Of a DNA stretch of 64,000 bases, positions 1 to 7,220 are shown piece after piece. The stretch's first letter is position 1. Each line of letters opens with the position of its first letter. Below the pieces are notes generated by a model, which did not search any database, was not told the origin of the DNA, and was given only the letters and a program-made list of their open reading frames with translations. The stretch spans positions 17,797-81,796 of the forward strand of contig NZ_QWEK01000020.1 in NCBI RefSeq assembly GCF_009935845.1, in the 5' to 3' direction. The position numbers were made by a program, and so were the translations under genes. Origin of the DNA: Pseudoflavonifractor sp. 524-17 (GTDB lineage: Bacteria > Bacillota > Clostridia > Oscillospirales > Oscillospiraceae).

Positions 1-576
1 CACGTCGATGGCGTCCTCCAGATGCATCCGGTTGATGTGCGCGCCAATCTGCCGCAGGGTAACGGAGAACAGGTCCAGCTTCTGATAGCGGATGGCCTCA
101 TAGGGGGCCACCAGCATTCTGCCCCGCTTGTGCAGCCGCACCAGATTCTCCTGGCTTCTCACCCGGGTCTGTGGGATTTCCGCCCCTTCTGCCACATGGC
201 GCAGCTCCTTATGCTTTTTTTCCGGCACGCAGGCGATAGACCGGTAGTCCATCCCGTCGAACTGGGTCACCGCCGCGGTCATCTGCGGCAGCAGATTGCT
301 CTCCTCCATGCCCTGGCGCACCGCTCTGGCGATGTACTCAGGAAAAAGCACCGCGGACTGGGCGCTGGCGAAGAACTTCTCCACCACGTCGCTCCCCTTG
401 CCCTTCACCTTGATGTCGAAGCGTTTGAGCTGCCGCTGATAGGCGTCCAGCCCCTCCATGGCCGTCCCCCGGTAGCTCTCGGAGGGGTCCTCCCGCTCCA
501 GCACCTGGGTAAAGGATCGTCCCGCCTCGTTGTACATGCCCTTTTCCAGTCTCACTCGCTCACACTGATAGCTCAT
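1..576 (-). CDS. Phage major capsid protein (partial, C-terminus outside window)
   Basis: Last gene of a phage head module read leftwards; only the first 192 residues lie in the window. It begins with ATG (MSYQCERVRLEKG) after a GGGAGGAGAG ribosome binding site. The visible part has a charged N-terminal segment (to about residue 60), then a stretch of the kind seen at the start of HK97-fold capsid domains: an aromatic and small-residue run (FFASAQSAVLFPEYIARAV, about 73-91), then NLLPQMTAAVTQFDGMDYRSI. The neighbours are a small decoration-like gene, a protease/scaffold gene, portal and terminase, the classical head order, so major capsid is the natural reading. The assignment rests mostly on gene order. 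A supplementary head protein is the alternative. Confidence 0.72.
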   Translation of the reverse strand, partial: MSYQCERVRLEKGMYNEAGRSFTQVLEREDPSESYRGTAMEGLDAYQRQLKRFDIKVKGKGSDVVEKFFASAQSAVLFPEYIARAVRQGMEESNLLPQMTAAVTQFDGMDYRSIACVPEKKHKELRHVAEGAEIPQTRVRSQENLVRLHKRGRMLVAPYEAIRYQKLDLFSVTLRQIGAHINRMHLEDAIDV

Positions 577-594
577 CAATCTCTCCTCCCTCTC

Positions 595-930
595 TTACAG
601 CAGCACCACAGCGGCGCCCTCGCCGTCGGCCTGCACCACCAGATAGTCCGCGCCGTTCTCGTCCGCCGCCATGCCGCCGCTGCCGTCGGCGGACAGCTTG
701 GCCCATCCGATGCCCACGCCTGTGGCGGGGACCGTTGCAAAGCCTCTCACCTGCACCGCGGCGCACCCGTTCTTCACCGCCGCGGCCACGCCGGCCGGCC
801 GGTCACCGGCGGCGCAGGGGGCTGCCGTGCCGTTTCCGCTCACCTTTACCACCTGGCCCGCCTTCACATTTTCTTCCGCCTCAAAGGTGGCCATCACTTC
901 TCCAATCCCCTCAAACGAAATTCGCTCCAT
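595..930 (-). CDS. Small phage head/decoration-like protein
   Basis: 111 residues, ATG start with an AGGAGAAGAG ribosome binding site. The composition is rich in glycine, alanine and valine. It opens with a segment (ATFEAEENVKAGQVVKVSGNG) that resembles short beta-rich capsid decoration or DUF2190-type proteins, which stud the outside of HK97-like heads. There is no signal peptide or membrane segment. It lies 18 bp before the capsid gene and after the protease gene, the usual place for a decoration protein. The fold assignment is inferred from size, composition and position; no catalytic motif is visible. Confidence 0.55.
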   Translation of the reverse strand: MERISFEGIGEVMATFEAEENVKAGQVVKVSGNGTAAPCAAGDRPAGVAAAVKNGCAAVQVRGFATVPATGVGIGWAKLSADGSGGMAADENGADYLVVQADGEGAAVVLL

Positions 931-952
931 CTCTTCTCCTCCTTAATTTTGT

Positions 953-1870
953 TTAAATACGAAATCCCTCATCTGCCTGCGTCTCCAGCCCCTGGCTGCT
1001 CTGGTAGCTCAGCTGGCTTCCCGCCGGATAGAGCTGCTCCAGCCGGTCCTCATAGGCGGCTTTCAGGGCGGCCAGCTCTCCCTCCTCCAGCCGGTCCGCG
1101 ATGCGCGCCATGGTCTCATGGCTCAGTCCCGGCTCTGCCAGGCCGCCCAGCCGGGCCACCTCCCGGCGCAGCTGGGCCAGATAGCGCCTTCCGGTCTCCG
1201 CCTCCCGCTCCAGCCGCTTCAGCTCGGGCCTGGCCTGGACCAGCTCCTTCCAGCTCATATCCATATGCTTGAGCACCCCTGCCTGTCTCTGGGCTGGCAC
1301 AGCCACAAAGGACCACTCATAGGCGTCGATCACCCCGGTCAAATCCGCCCAGCAGAGCTGGCCGCCGTAGCGCTGTCCCTTGATATGTGCGCACCGCCCC
1401 CGGTCGTGGATGTCCTCGCCGCACACGGAGCACACTGCCCGTTCCACGCCGCATCCGATGGACACCTCCCGCTTGATGCCCCCCTCAATCTCTGCGATGA
1501 GCTCCTCATTGCCTGGGGTGCGCAGCATATAGGCGTACCCTTTCAGGTAGCAGTAGGGCTCTCCCGCCGCGGTGCGCGCCTGCTCCTCCCGCACCAGCTC
1601 GGCGCGGTAGATCCGGGCCACCTGCTCTTTGGCGCTCCAGTTGTGGTCGAACACGCCGCACTTGCCCACAAACCGCTCCGCCAGCTCCTCCAGGGAGGCC
1701 AGTGGAAACCGCTCAAAATCCCGGTCCACCTCGTTGTCGCACAGCCGCACGCAGAAGGTATACACCTCCTCCTCCGTCAGCTCCTTTTTGCTCTGGGCGT
1801 GAATCAGCGCCAGATCCGCCGGACTCACCGTGCCGCTGCCGCCCACGCCCGCCTCTTTGATAATGTTCAT
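953..1870 (-). CDS. Phage prohead protease / scaffold-like protein
   Basis: 305 residues starting MNIIKEAGVGG; the start overlaps the portal stop by 4 bp (ATGA), showing translational coupling. Features recall prohead maturation proteases: a conserved FDHNWSAKEQVARI segment near residue 78, KREVSIGCGV near 134, and YEWSFVAVPAQ near 187, matching the usual pattern of a buried beta-strand Ser motif followed by a P-A strand. Between them is a cysteine-rich patch (CSVCGEDIHDRGRC) that could bind zinc. The last 100 residues are charged and probably helical, as in a fused scaffold domain. The catalytic residues are not certain from one sequence. The call combines motif resemblance with position between portal and capsid. 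Confidence 0.65.
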   Translation of the reverse strand: MNIIKEAGVGGSGTVSPADLALIHAQSKKELTEEEVYTFCVRLCDNEVDRDFERFPLASLEELAERFVGKCGVFDHNWSAKEQVARIYRAELVREEQARTAAGEPYCYLKGYAYMLRTPGNEELIAEIEGGIKREVSIGCGVERAVCSVCGEDIHDRGRCAHIKGQRYGGQLCWADLTGVIDAYEWSFVAVPAQRQAGVLKHMDMSWKELVQARPELKRLEREAETGRRYLAQLRREVARLGGLAEPGLSHETMARIADRLEEGELAALKAAYEDRLEQLYPAGSQLSYQSSQGLETQADEGFRI

Positions 1871-3033
1871 GTCCGCTTCTCCCCCTCCAATTCGTTCTCC
1901 ATCCTGGTCTTTCGGGCCTGCTCCCGGTAGAGCTCGGCTCTGGCCTCCTCCACCAGATCCTGCAAATTGATGTCCTCCCACACCACCTGGATTCCGCTGC
2001 CGAAGCCGTGTACTCTCAGCCACAGCTCACAGATCCGCTCCACCACCGGGGTCAGTGTGCGCCGTATGGCGGTGATCTCGCTGGTCATCATATCCGCTTG
2101 CTGTGCGCTCATCCGCTCGGTGGTGGACCAGCTCAGCCCCAGCAGGAAGGGCGGAATACCTGTCCGAGCCACCAGCTGTTCCAGAATCTGCCGCACCGGC
2201 ACCTCGCTGTCCAGGACCTGGTTGTCCGCGCCGATGACCTTGATGTCCACGTCTCCCACCGCCACAAAGTCTCTCACGCTGCCTTGCTTCCCCGCCTGCA
2301 TGGCGGCGGACCACTCTCTGGCGATCTGAGCGCCCCGCTCCTGGGCTCTTCCCCGCTCCAATCCGTCCCGCTCCGGCCTGCACACCACGGCGAAGCGCAC
2401 ATTGCCCATCCGCTCCCAGTTCATCCCGGTGGCCTGATAGATTTTCAGCAGGATTTCCACCAAGAAGGGCATGGACCGCAGCAGGGACACCCCATAGGGG
2501 CTGTCCGTCTCCGGCTGAAAGGGCGTAAACAGCAGCAGATCCTGCCTTGGCAGCGGCTGTGGGACTCCGTTTTCTCCCCTGACGCACAGGGTAAAGTCCA
2601 ACGGGCTGTCCCCTTCTTTTATCATCAGATCCGCCGGATTTCCGCACAGCAGGGCGGCAATCTCTGTATGCCGCCGGTCCAGCACCAGCTCCCCCACGCC
2701 TCTGCCGCAGGTGAGCATGGCGTCCAGATAGCTGTCCAGAAAGGACTGCAATCCCCTCTGTCCCCGCCCGGTGTTCACTGTGCGCAGAAATTCCGCCAGT
2801 CCTGGCGCCGCCGCCGGGTCCTCCGCCTGCACCGCCACCCCGCCCACCAGCCGCACCAGCTTCAAAATGGCGGCGTCCACCACCGGCACCGCCTCCCGGA
2901 TGCTCCGGTACAGGGCGATCTCCCCATTGCGCAAGGGCACGTACCCATCCAGCAAAGCGAAGGGGTGCCGCTCTGCCTCCCGCAGCTGTACCGCCGGCGC
3001 CTCCTGCTTTTTCCCCTTTTCAAACCACCTCAA
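1867..3033 (-). CDS. Phage portal protein
   Basis: 388 residues, the usual length for a portal of a tailed phage. It would form the dodecameric ring through which DNA enters the head. The N-terminal MRWFEKGKK is basic. The middle holds conserved portal-like stretches: REAVPVVDAAILKLVRLVGG (about 47-66), DLLLFTPFQPETDSPYGVSLLRSM (about 164-187), and a TGIPPFLLGLSWSTTERMSAQQADMMTSEI stretch near 290-320, typical of the stem and clip region. It lies directly downstream of the large terminase gene (19 bp gap) and overlaps the protease gene by 4 bp. I am confident of the family, less so of the subfamily. Confidence 0.8.
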   Translation of the reverse strand: MRWFEKGKKQEAPAVQLREAERHPFALLDGYVPLRNGEIALYRSIREAVPVVDAAILKLVRLVGGVAVQAEDPAAAPGLAEFLRTVNTGRGQRGLQSFLDSYLDAMLTCGRGVGELVLDRRHTEIAALLCGNPADLMIKEGDSPLDFTLCVRGENGVPQPLPRQDLLLFTPFQPETDSPYGVSLLRSMPFLVEILLKIYQATGMNWERMGNVRFAVVCRPERDGLERGRAQERGAQIAREWSAAMQAGKQGSVRDFVAVGDVDIKVIGADNQVLDSEVPVRQILEQLVARTGIPPFLLGLSWSTTERMSAQQADMMTSEITAIRRTLTPVVERICELWLRVHGFGSGIQVVWEDINLQDLVEEARAELYREQARKTRMENELEGEKRT

Positions 3034-3052
3034 GCTTTAAAAACCCTCCCAT

Positions 3053-4309
3053 TCAGAACACCTGCCGCTCCACGCACAGGGCCTCAAACTCCGTCTCCTC
3101 CTCCCGGCCGGCGATGGTGGCGGCGAAGTAGCGGATGTCGTCCATGGCGTGGTCGTGTTCTTTTCTCACCTGGTCGTCCCCCGCCCGCTCGTCCCAGCAG
3201 TACAGGGAGAACTCCCGAATGGCGTCGCCGCATCCCTGACAGATCACCAGTCGCCCGGTCTGGAGGAGCTCCGCCGTCCTTCGGATCCCCCTCAGCACCT
3301 GATTGTCCGCCTTCACCACATTCCAGCCCTCCCGGCGGAGGATTTCAATAAAGCTGGCCGCCGACGGATCTACCACCACGGTGTCCACGCTCCGCTCCCC
3401 CGCCAGCCGGGCCAGGTCCTGGGCATACTCCCCATCGGTCTTCTGCCGGCCTGTCTTTCCCGCGTCGTAGTAGTACTCCTTTACCCGGTACCACACTCCC
3501 TCCCGCAGGCCCCACAGCCCGAAGGAGGCCGGGTTGCGGGTCCCGTAGTCGCAGGAGACACACCACCGCTCCATGGGTCCCTGCGGTACCGGCTTGACGT
3601 AGCTGCTGTCGAAGAAGTCGTATACCGCCCCCTGGGCGGCGGTCCACTCTCCCAACACAAACCGGCGGTAGAAGGTGCCGCTGTAGGTGCGCGCATACCG
3701 CTCCCGCACCTGTCTGGACAGGCTGGGGTTGTCCTCCATGGTGAAGTGGAGGTACAGCGCCCGCCGCTCCTCGCTCTTTTCAATCCACTCCCGGTAAAAC
3801 CAGTGCTCCGGCCCCGCCGGGTTGCAGGAAAACCAGCTCTTGGCTCCCTGGACGGAGCACCTGGCCAGCGCCTGCTCCACAAAGGACCGCGGCATAAGGG
3901 CCACCTCATCCAGCAGCACCCCCGCCAAAGTGACGCCCTGGATCAGCCCGGCGCTCCCCTCGTCCCGCCCGCCGAAGAGATAGAAGGTGTTGTGCCGCCT
4001 CCCCCGCCGCACCTCGATCACGTTCCGGCTTACCTTCTCCTCACACTGGAACCCCAGCTGTCGCAGGGCGGGCAGCACCTCCCGGAGCAGGTTGCGCCGC
4101 AGGGCCCCCACGCTCTTGCCGCACAGGGCGAACTGTTCCTCCCGAAAGCGCCCCATGGCCCAGCAGAAGAAGGACAGCCCCATGCACAGGGTCTTCCCGC
4201 TGCGCACCGCCCCGTCGCAGATAATAGCCTCCCGGTCCCTCCAGGGGGAGCGCCCGCACCACCAGGTCAACACCGTCCGCTGTTTGGGGGAAAAGGATTT
4301 AAATTTCAT
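3053..4309 (-). CDS. Phage terminase large subunit (PBSX/T4-like)
   Basis: 418 residues, a full-length DNA-packaging motor ATPase with a C-terminal nuclease. Walker A is GAVRSGKTLCMG (about residue 34) and Walker B is GVLLDEVALMP (about 130). The RNase H-like nuclease shows acidic residues in VSCDYGTRNPASFGLWG, TVVVDPSAASF and HAMDDIRYFA, as expected for a metal-dependent headful or cohesive-end cutter. It overlaps the small subunit gene by 11 bp and precedes the portal. No frameshift is visible, so the packaging motor looks intact, which argues against an old decaying remnant at least at this gene. Confidence 0.92.
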   Translation of the reverse strand: MKFKSFSPKQRTVLTWWCGRSPWRDREAIICDGAVRSGKTLCMGLSFFCWAMGRFREEQFALCGKSVGALRRNLLREVLPALRQLGFQCEEKVSRNVIEVRRGRRHNTFYLFGGRDEGSAGLIQGVTLAGVLLDEVALMPRSFVEQALARCSVQGAKSWFSCNPAGPEHWFYREWIEKSEERRALYLHFTMEDNPSLSRQVRERYARTYSGTFYRRFVLGEWTAAQGAVYDFFDSSYVKPVPQGPMERWCVSCDYGTRNPASFGLWGLREGVWYRVKEYYYDAGKTGRQKTDGEYAQDLARLAGERSVDTVVVDPSAASFIEILRREGWNVVKADNQVLRGIRRTAELLQTGRLVICQGCGDAIREFSLYCWDERAGDDQVRKEHDHAMDDIRYFAATIAGREEETEFEALCVERQVF

Positions 4310-4592
4310 TCAACCCCTCCGCCGCCTTTTCCAGCGCCTGAAAGAACCCGCCCGCTTCCTCCGATTCCCGGCTCAGCTCCAGCAGCCGCTCCAGGGTCTT
4401 CAGCCTGTCGTTGAGCTTCACCTCCACCCCACCGTTTCCGCTCCGCCTGAGCTCGGAGAGCATCATCAAATCCATCCGGTCGATCTCCTCCAGCTGTCCG
4501 CCGTCCAGGAAGGCCAGCTTTACCACATCGTTGGGCCTGCTCTTTGCCATCTGTTCAATCTGCCGGAGTACGGTTTTCCGTCCATCTCTCAT
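4299..4592 (-). CDS. Probable phage terminase small subunit
   Basis: 97 residues from ATG (MRDGRKTVLRQIEQMAKSRP); AGAGGTGAGG lies about 8 nt upstream. An in-frame GTG five codons earlier falls inside that ribosome binding site and is rejected. The protein is short, charged and predicted helical (KLAFLDGGQLEEIDRMDLMMLSELRRS), with a coiled-coil-like C-terminal half. The 11-bp overlap with the large terminase is the strongest evidence, because small subunits sit just before it. Sequence alone does not show the helix-turn-helix. It is the last phage gene before an unrelated host-like gene on the other strand. Confidence 0.6.
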   Translation of the reverse strand: MRDGRKTVLRQIEQMAKSRPNDVVKLAFLDGGQLEEIDRMDLMMLSELRRSGNGGVEVKLNDRLKTLERLLELSRESEEAGGFFQALEKAAEGLNEI

Positions 4593-4660
4593 GGCGATTT
4601 GCCTCACCTCTTTTCACCCTTGCTTCCCAACCCCCAAAAGTTGCACGTCTCCGTACATCT

Positions 4661-4689
4661 AAGAGGAAAAATATTTTTATTTTCCTCTT
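4661..4689. repeat. Inverted repeat between phage module and host gene
   Basis: A perfect 10-bp inverted repeat (AAGAGGAAAA at 4661-4670 and its complement at 4680-4689) with a 9-nt A/T loop sits in the 214-bp gap between the terminase genes and the zinc-ribbon gene. It is AT-rich and lacks a GC stem with a clear U tract, so a weak terminator, an operator or a boundary element are all possible. Confidence 0.45.
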
Positions 4690-4714
4690 GTTGAAGAACC
4701 AGCCCGTCCTCAAG

Positions 4715-4743
4715 TTGCATTTCCCACCCTGTTTTGATAGAAT
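4715..4743 (+). promoter_or_regulatory. Promoter of zinc-ribbon/ABC operon
   Basis: TTGCAT (4715-4720), 17-bp spacer, TAGAAT (4738-4743), about 60 bp before the ATG at 4807. It fits a vegetative sigma-A promoter. Confidence 0.6.
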
Positions 4744-4806
4744 AGGAAAAACCGCTCTCTCCGTTTGTGTGTGATCCAAGGACAGGGCGGAGATGGAGGG
4801 ATTTTG

Positions 4807-6558
4807 ATGCAAACCTGTACTCACTGCGGCCAGCCTTTGGACCAGAACGCCCGGTTCTGTCCCAACTGCGGCGCGTCCGCCCCGCCGCCCCCGCCGCCCA
4901 GGGCCTCCGGGGGATTCTGTCACAACTGCGGGGAGCTGCTCTCCGGGGACGCCGGCGCTTTCTGCCCCAACTGCGGCGCCTGTCTGGACGCCGCCCCGCC
5001 GCCCCCGCCGCCGGCTCCGTCTTCCCCGGCTATTCCCGCCGCGTCTCCCATCCCTGTGGTAAAGAAGCCCGCCAAGGCCCGGCGCATTCTCCCCTTCGTG
5101 GCCCTCTTCGCGGTGGTGCTGGCGGGTGCGGGTGCGGCCATTGCCTTTTTTACCGGCGTATTCGCCTCTCCGGCGGACAAATTCCTGGCCTATCAAAAGG
5201 AGCTCCTGCTGGAAAAGGGCCTGTCCGACCTGATGGACAACACCCGGCAGATCAACGGCCTGCTGGGCCTGTCCACGGACATGACCCTCACCGCCCGGGT
5301 GGACGATCCCGATATCAACCAGTATCTGGACGGATCCGCCCTCCGCCTGAAGGTGGACATGGACAAACGGGCCCTTCTCGCCAATCTGGAATTTGACCTC
5401 ATGGGCAGCACCATCCTCACCGGCGCGCTGACCTACGACAACGGCACCCTGGGCTTCTGCCTGCCGGAGCTGGACGACACCTATTATCTCATCGACCTGG
5501 CCCAGCTGGCCCGCCGCTCTGGCGGCATTGAGGGGCTGGAGGATCTGGAGATCCCCACCATCCCAGCGGATCTCCTCCACGATCTGGCCCAGTGCTACAT
5601 CAACGTGGTGCTGGACACGGTAAACAAGGACAATGTCACCCAGCTGGACGGCAAGGTCATCCGTCTGGACGGCCTTGGTAAGACGGTGGACGGACAGACC
5701 TACGTCTTCCGCCCCTCCGCCGAAGACATTGAGGGGATGGTCCTCCGCCTGGCGGACACCCTGGAGAAGGACAAAAACCTGCGCGGCTTTGTCACCACGC
5801 TGCTGGGCAGCAACCAGGCGCTTATCGAGCGGGCAACCGGTGTGGACCTGGAGGATGTCCTGGACGACGCTCTTTCCCAGGCGGCCAACAACCTCCGGGC
5901 TCAGGCGGCGGAGATCGGCCGCACAATGGAATCTTCCGGCTTCTGCTGGTATCTGGGGGTCAGCGGCGGCAAGGTCTGTATGCAGCGCCTGGAGCTGGAC
6001 GGCGGCGACGTGGTCCTCGCCTACGAGTCCTACCGCCCCGGCAAGGGGGAGCGGCACGACCTGTACTATATGGAGTCCTACGGCTCCCGGGATTTTGCCG
6101 CCGACCTCACCATAGCGGAGGAGAACGGCCGCTACAGCGGCGAATGCGTCCTCACCACCTCCTATGACCAGGAGCTCTACCGCGTCTCCTTCCGCGATGT
6201 GGACAAAACCAAGCGTTCCGCCCTGGGCGCCTGCTACGGTGACTATCAGATCATCATGCCTGTGGATTACTCCGGCGACCTCTATGCGATGAATTTTTCC
6301 GTAATGAAAGCCGCCCAAGGCGGCACGGACCACATCTTTGACTTTGACAGCCTGGCCGATCTGACCTACACAGAGGAGCTGCGCGGCCTCACCGTCACTC
6401 TCCACACCACGGACCAGCCCTCCACCGCCGCCAAGCCCCGCACCCACACCCAGGACATCACCAATTACGATTGGTGGCAGTATGAGGATCTGATGGAGCG
6501 CCTGAGCGATACCCTCACTCACGACGTTCTGTCCCAGCTGGACGTCTACTACCGCTGA
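4807..6558 (+). CDS. Membrane-anchored double zinc-ribbon protein
   Basis: 583 residues. ATG chosen at 4807 because GGAGGG lies just upstream; an in-frame ATG 14 codons earlier has no ribosome binding site. Two treble-clef zinc ribbons are plain: C4-x2-C7 with C18-x2-C21, and C38-x2-C41 with C53-x2-C56. They are separated and followed by proline runs of six. One membrane helix (about 94-117, after KARRI) is followed by a roughly 460-residue domain, presumably extracytoplasmic, without a recognised motif. The zinc ribbons would be cytoplasmic. The gene is 5 bp from the ABC ATPase and should be co-transcribed with the exporter, so a partner or sensor role is plausible but unproven. Confidence 0.8.
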   Translation: MQTCTHCGQPLDQNARFCPNCGASAPPPPPPRASGGFCHNCGELLSGDAGAFCPNCGACLDAAPPPPPPAPSSPAIPAASPIPVVKKPAKARRILPFVALFAVVLAGAGAAIAFFTGVFASPADKFLAYQKELLLEKGLSDLMDNTRQINGLLGLSTDMTLTARVDDPDINQYLDGSALRLKVDMDKRALLANLEFDLMGSTILTGALTYDNGTLGFCLPELDDTYYLIDLAQLARRSGGIEGLEDLEIPTIPADLLHDLAQCYINVVLDTVNKDNVTQLDGKVIRLDGLGKTVDGQTYVFRPSAEDIEGMVLRLADTLEKDKNLRGFVTTLLGSNQALIERATGVDLEDVLDDALSQAANNLRAQAAEIGRTMESSGFCWYLGVSGGKVCMQRLELDGGDVVLAYESYRPGKGERHDLYYMESYGSRDFAADLTIAEENGRYSGECVLTTSYDQELYRVSFRDVDKTKRSALGACYGDYQIIMPVDYSGDLYAMNFSVMKAAQGGTDHIFDFDSLADLTYTEELRGLTVTLHTTDQPSTAAKPRTHTQDITNYDWWQYEDLMERLSDTLTHDVLSQLDVYYR

Positions 6559-6563
6559 GCGCC

Positions 6564-7220
6564 ATGGAACAGCGTCAGCCAATCGTCACCCTGGACCGGG
6601 CGGAGAAGCGGTACCGCGGGGGCCCAACGGTGCTGGGCCCCCTCTCTCTGGAGGTATATGCCGGTGAGATTCTGGGCATCCGCGGCCCCAACGGTGCGGG
6701 GAAGAGCACTCTGCTCAAGCTCCTGGCCGGGGTGCTCCGGCCGGACGGCGGGACCTGCCGCTACGGGGCGGACCTGGACCGGCAGGTGGGCTACGTCCCC
6801 CAGGAGGTGGCTCTGTACGACTCCCTCACCGGTCTGGAAAACCTCCGTTTCTGGGGCCGGGTGTACGGTCTCCCCCGGAAGGCCATCGCCGCCCGCAGCC
6901 GCTGGCTGTTAGAGCGGCTGGACCTTACCGCCAAGGCCAAAGCGCCGGTATCCGCCTACTCCGGCGGGATGCGCCGCCGGCTCCATCTGGCCACCGCCCT
7001 GATGATCACTCCCCGGCTGCTCCTGCTGGATGAGCCCACCGTGGGGGCGGACGCCCCCTCGGCGGAGCTGATTCTGGGCATCCTCACCCACCTGCGGGAG
7101 CGGGGCTGCGGCGTGGTCTTCATCAGCCACCAGCACGGCGAGCTGGAGCGGGTGAGCACCCGCATCCTCACCCTGGAAAAGGGGGTTATCTCGCAGTCAG
7201 AGGGGGACGCCGCGCCATGA
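6564..7220 (+). CDS. ABC transporter ATP-binding protein
   Basis: 218 residues, complete single nucleotide-binding domain. Walker A is GPNGAGKST, Q-loop region VPQEVALYDSLTGLENL, signature YSGGM, Walker B LLLLDEPTVG, and an H-loop in FISHQHGEL. It resembles the ATPases of ABC-2 exporters (drug, lantibiotic or natrium type). It overlaps the permease gene by 4 bp (ATGA) and follows the zinc-ribbon gene, so the three make one operon. The substrate cannot be told from sequence. Confidence 0.9.
   Translation: MEQRQPIVTLDRAEKRYRGGPTVLGPLSLEVYAGEILGIRGPNGAGKSTLLKLLAGVLRPDGGTCRYGADLDRQVGYVPQEVALYDSLTGLENLRFWGRVYGLPRKAIAARSRWLLERLDLTAKAKAPVSAYSGGMRRRLHLATALMITPRLLLLDEPTVGADAPSAELILGILTHLRERGCGVVFISHQHGELERVSTRILTLEKGVISQSEGDAAP

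Noticed and set aside
4555..6582. Long minus-strand open frame over the zinc-ribbon gene
   Set aside because: The plus-strand gene has zinc ribbons, a membrane helix and a good ribosome binding site; the antisense product is repetitive and unlike any family.
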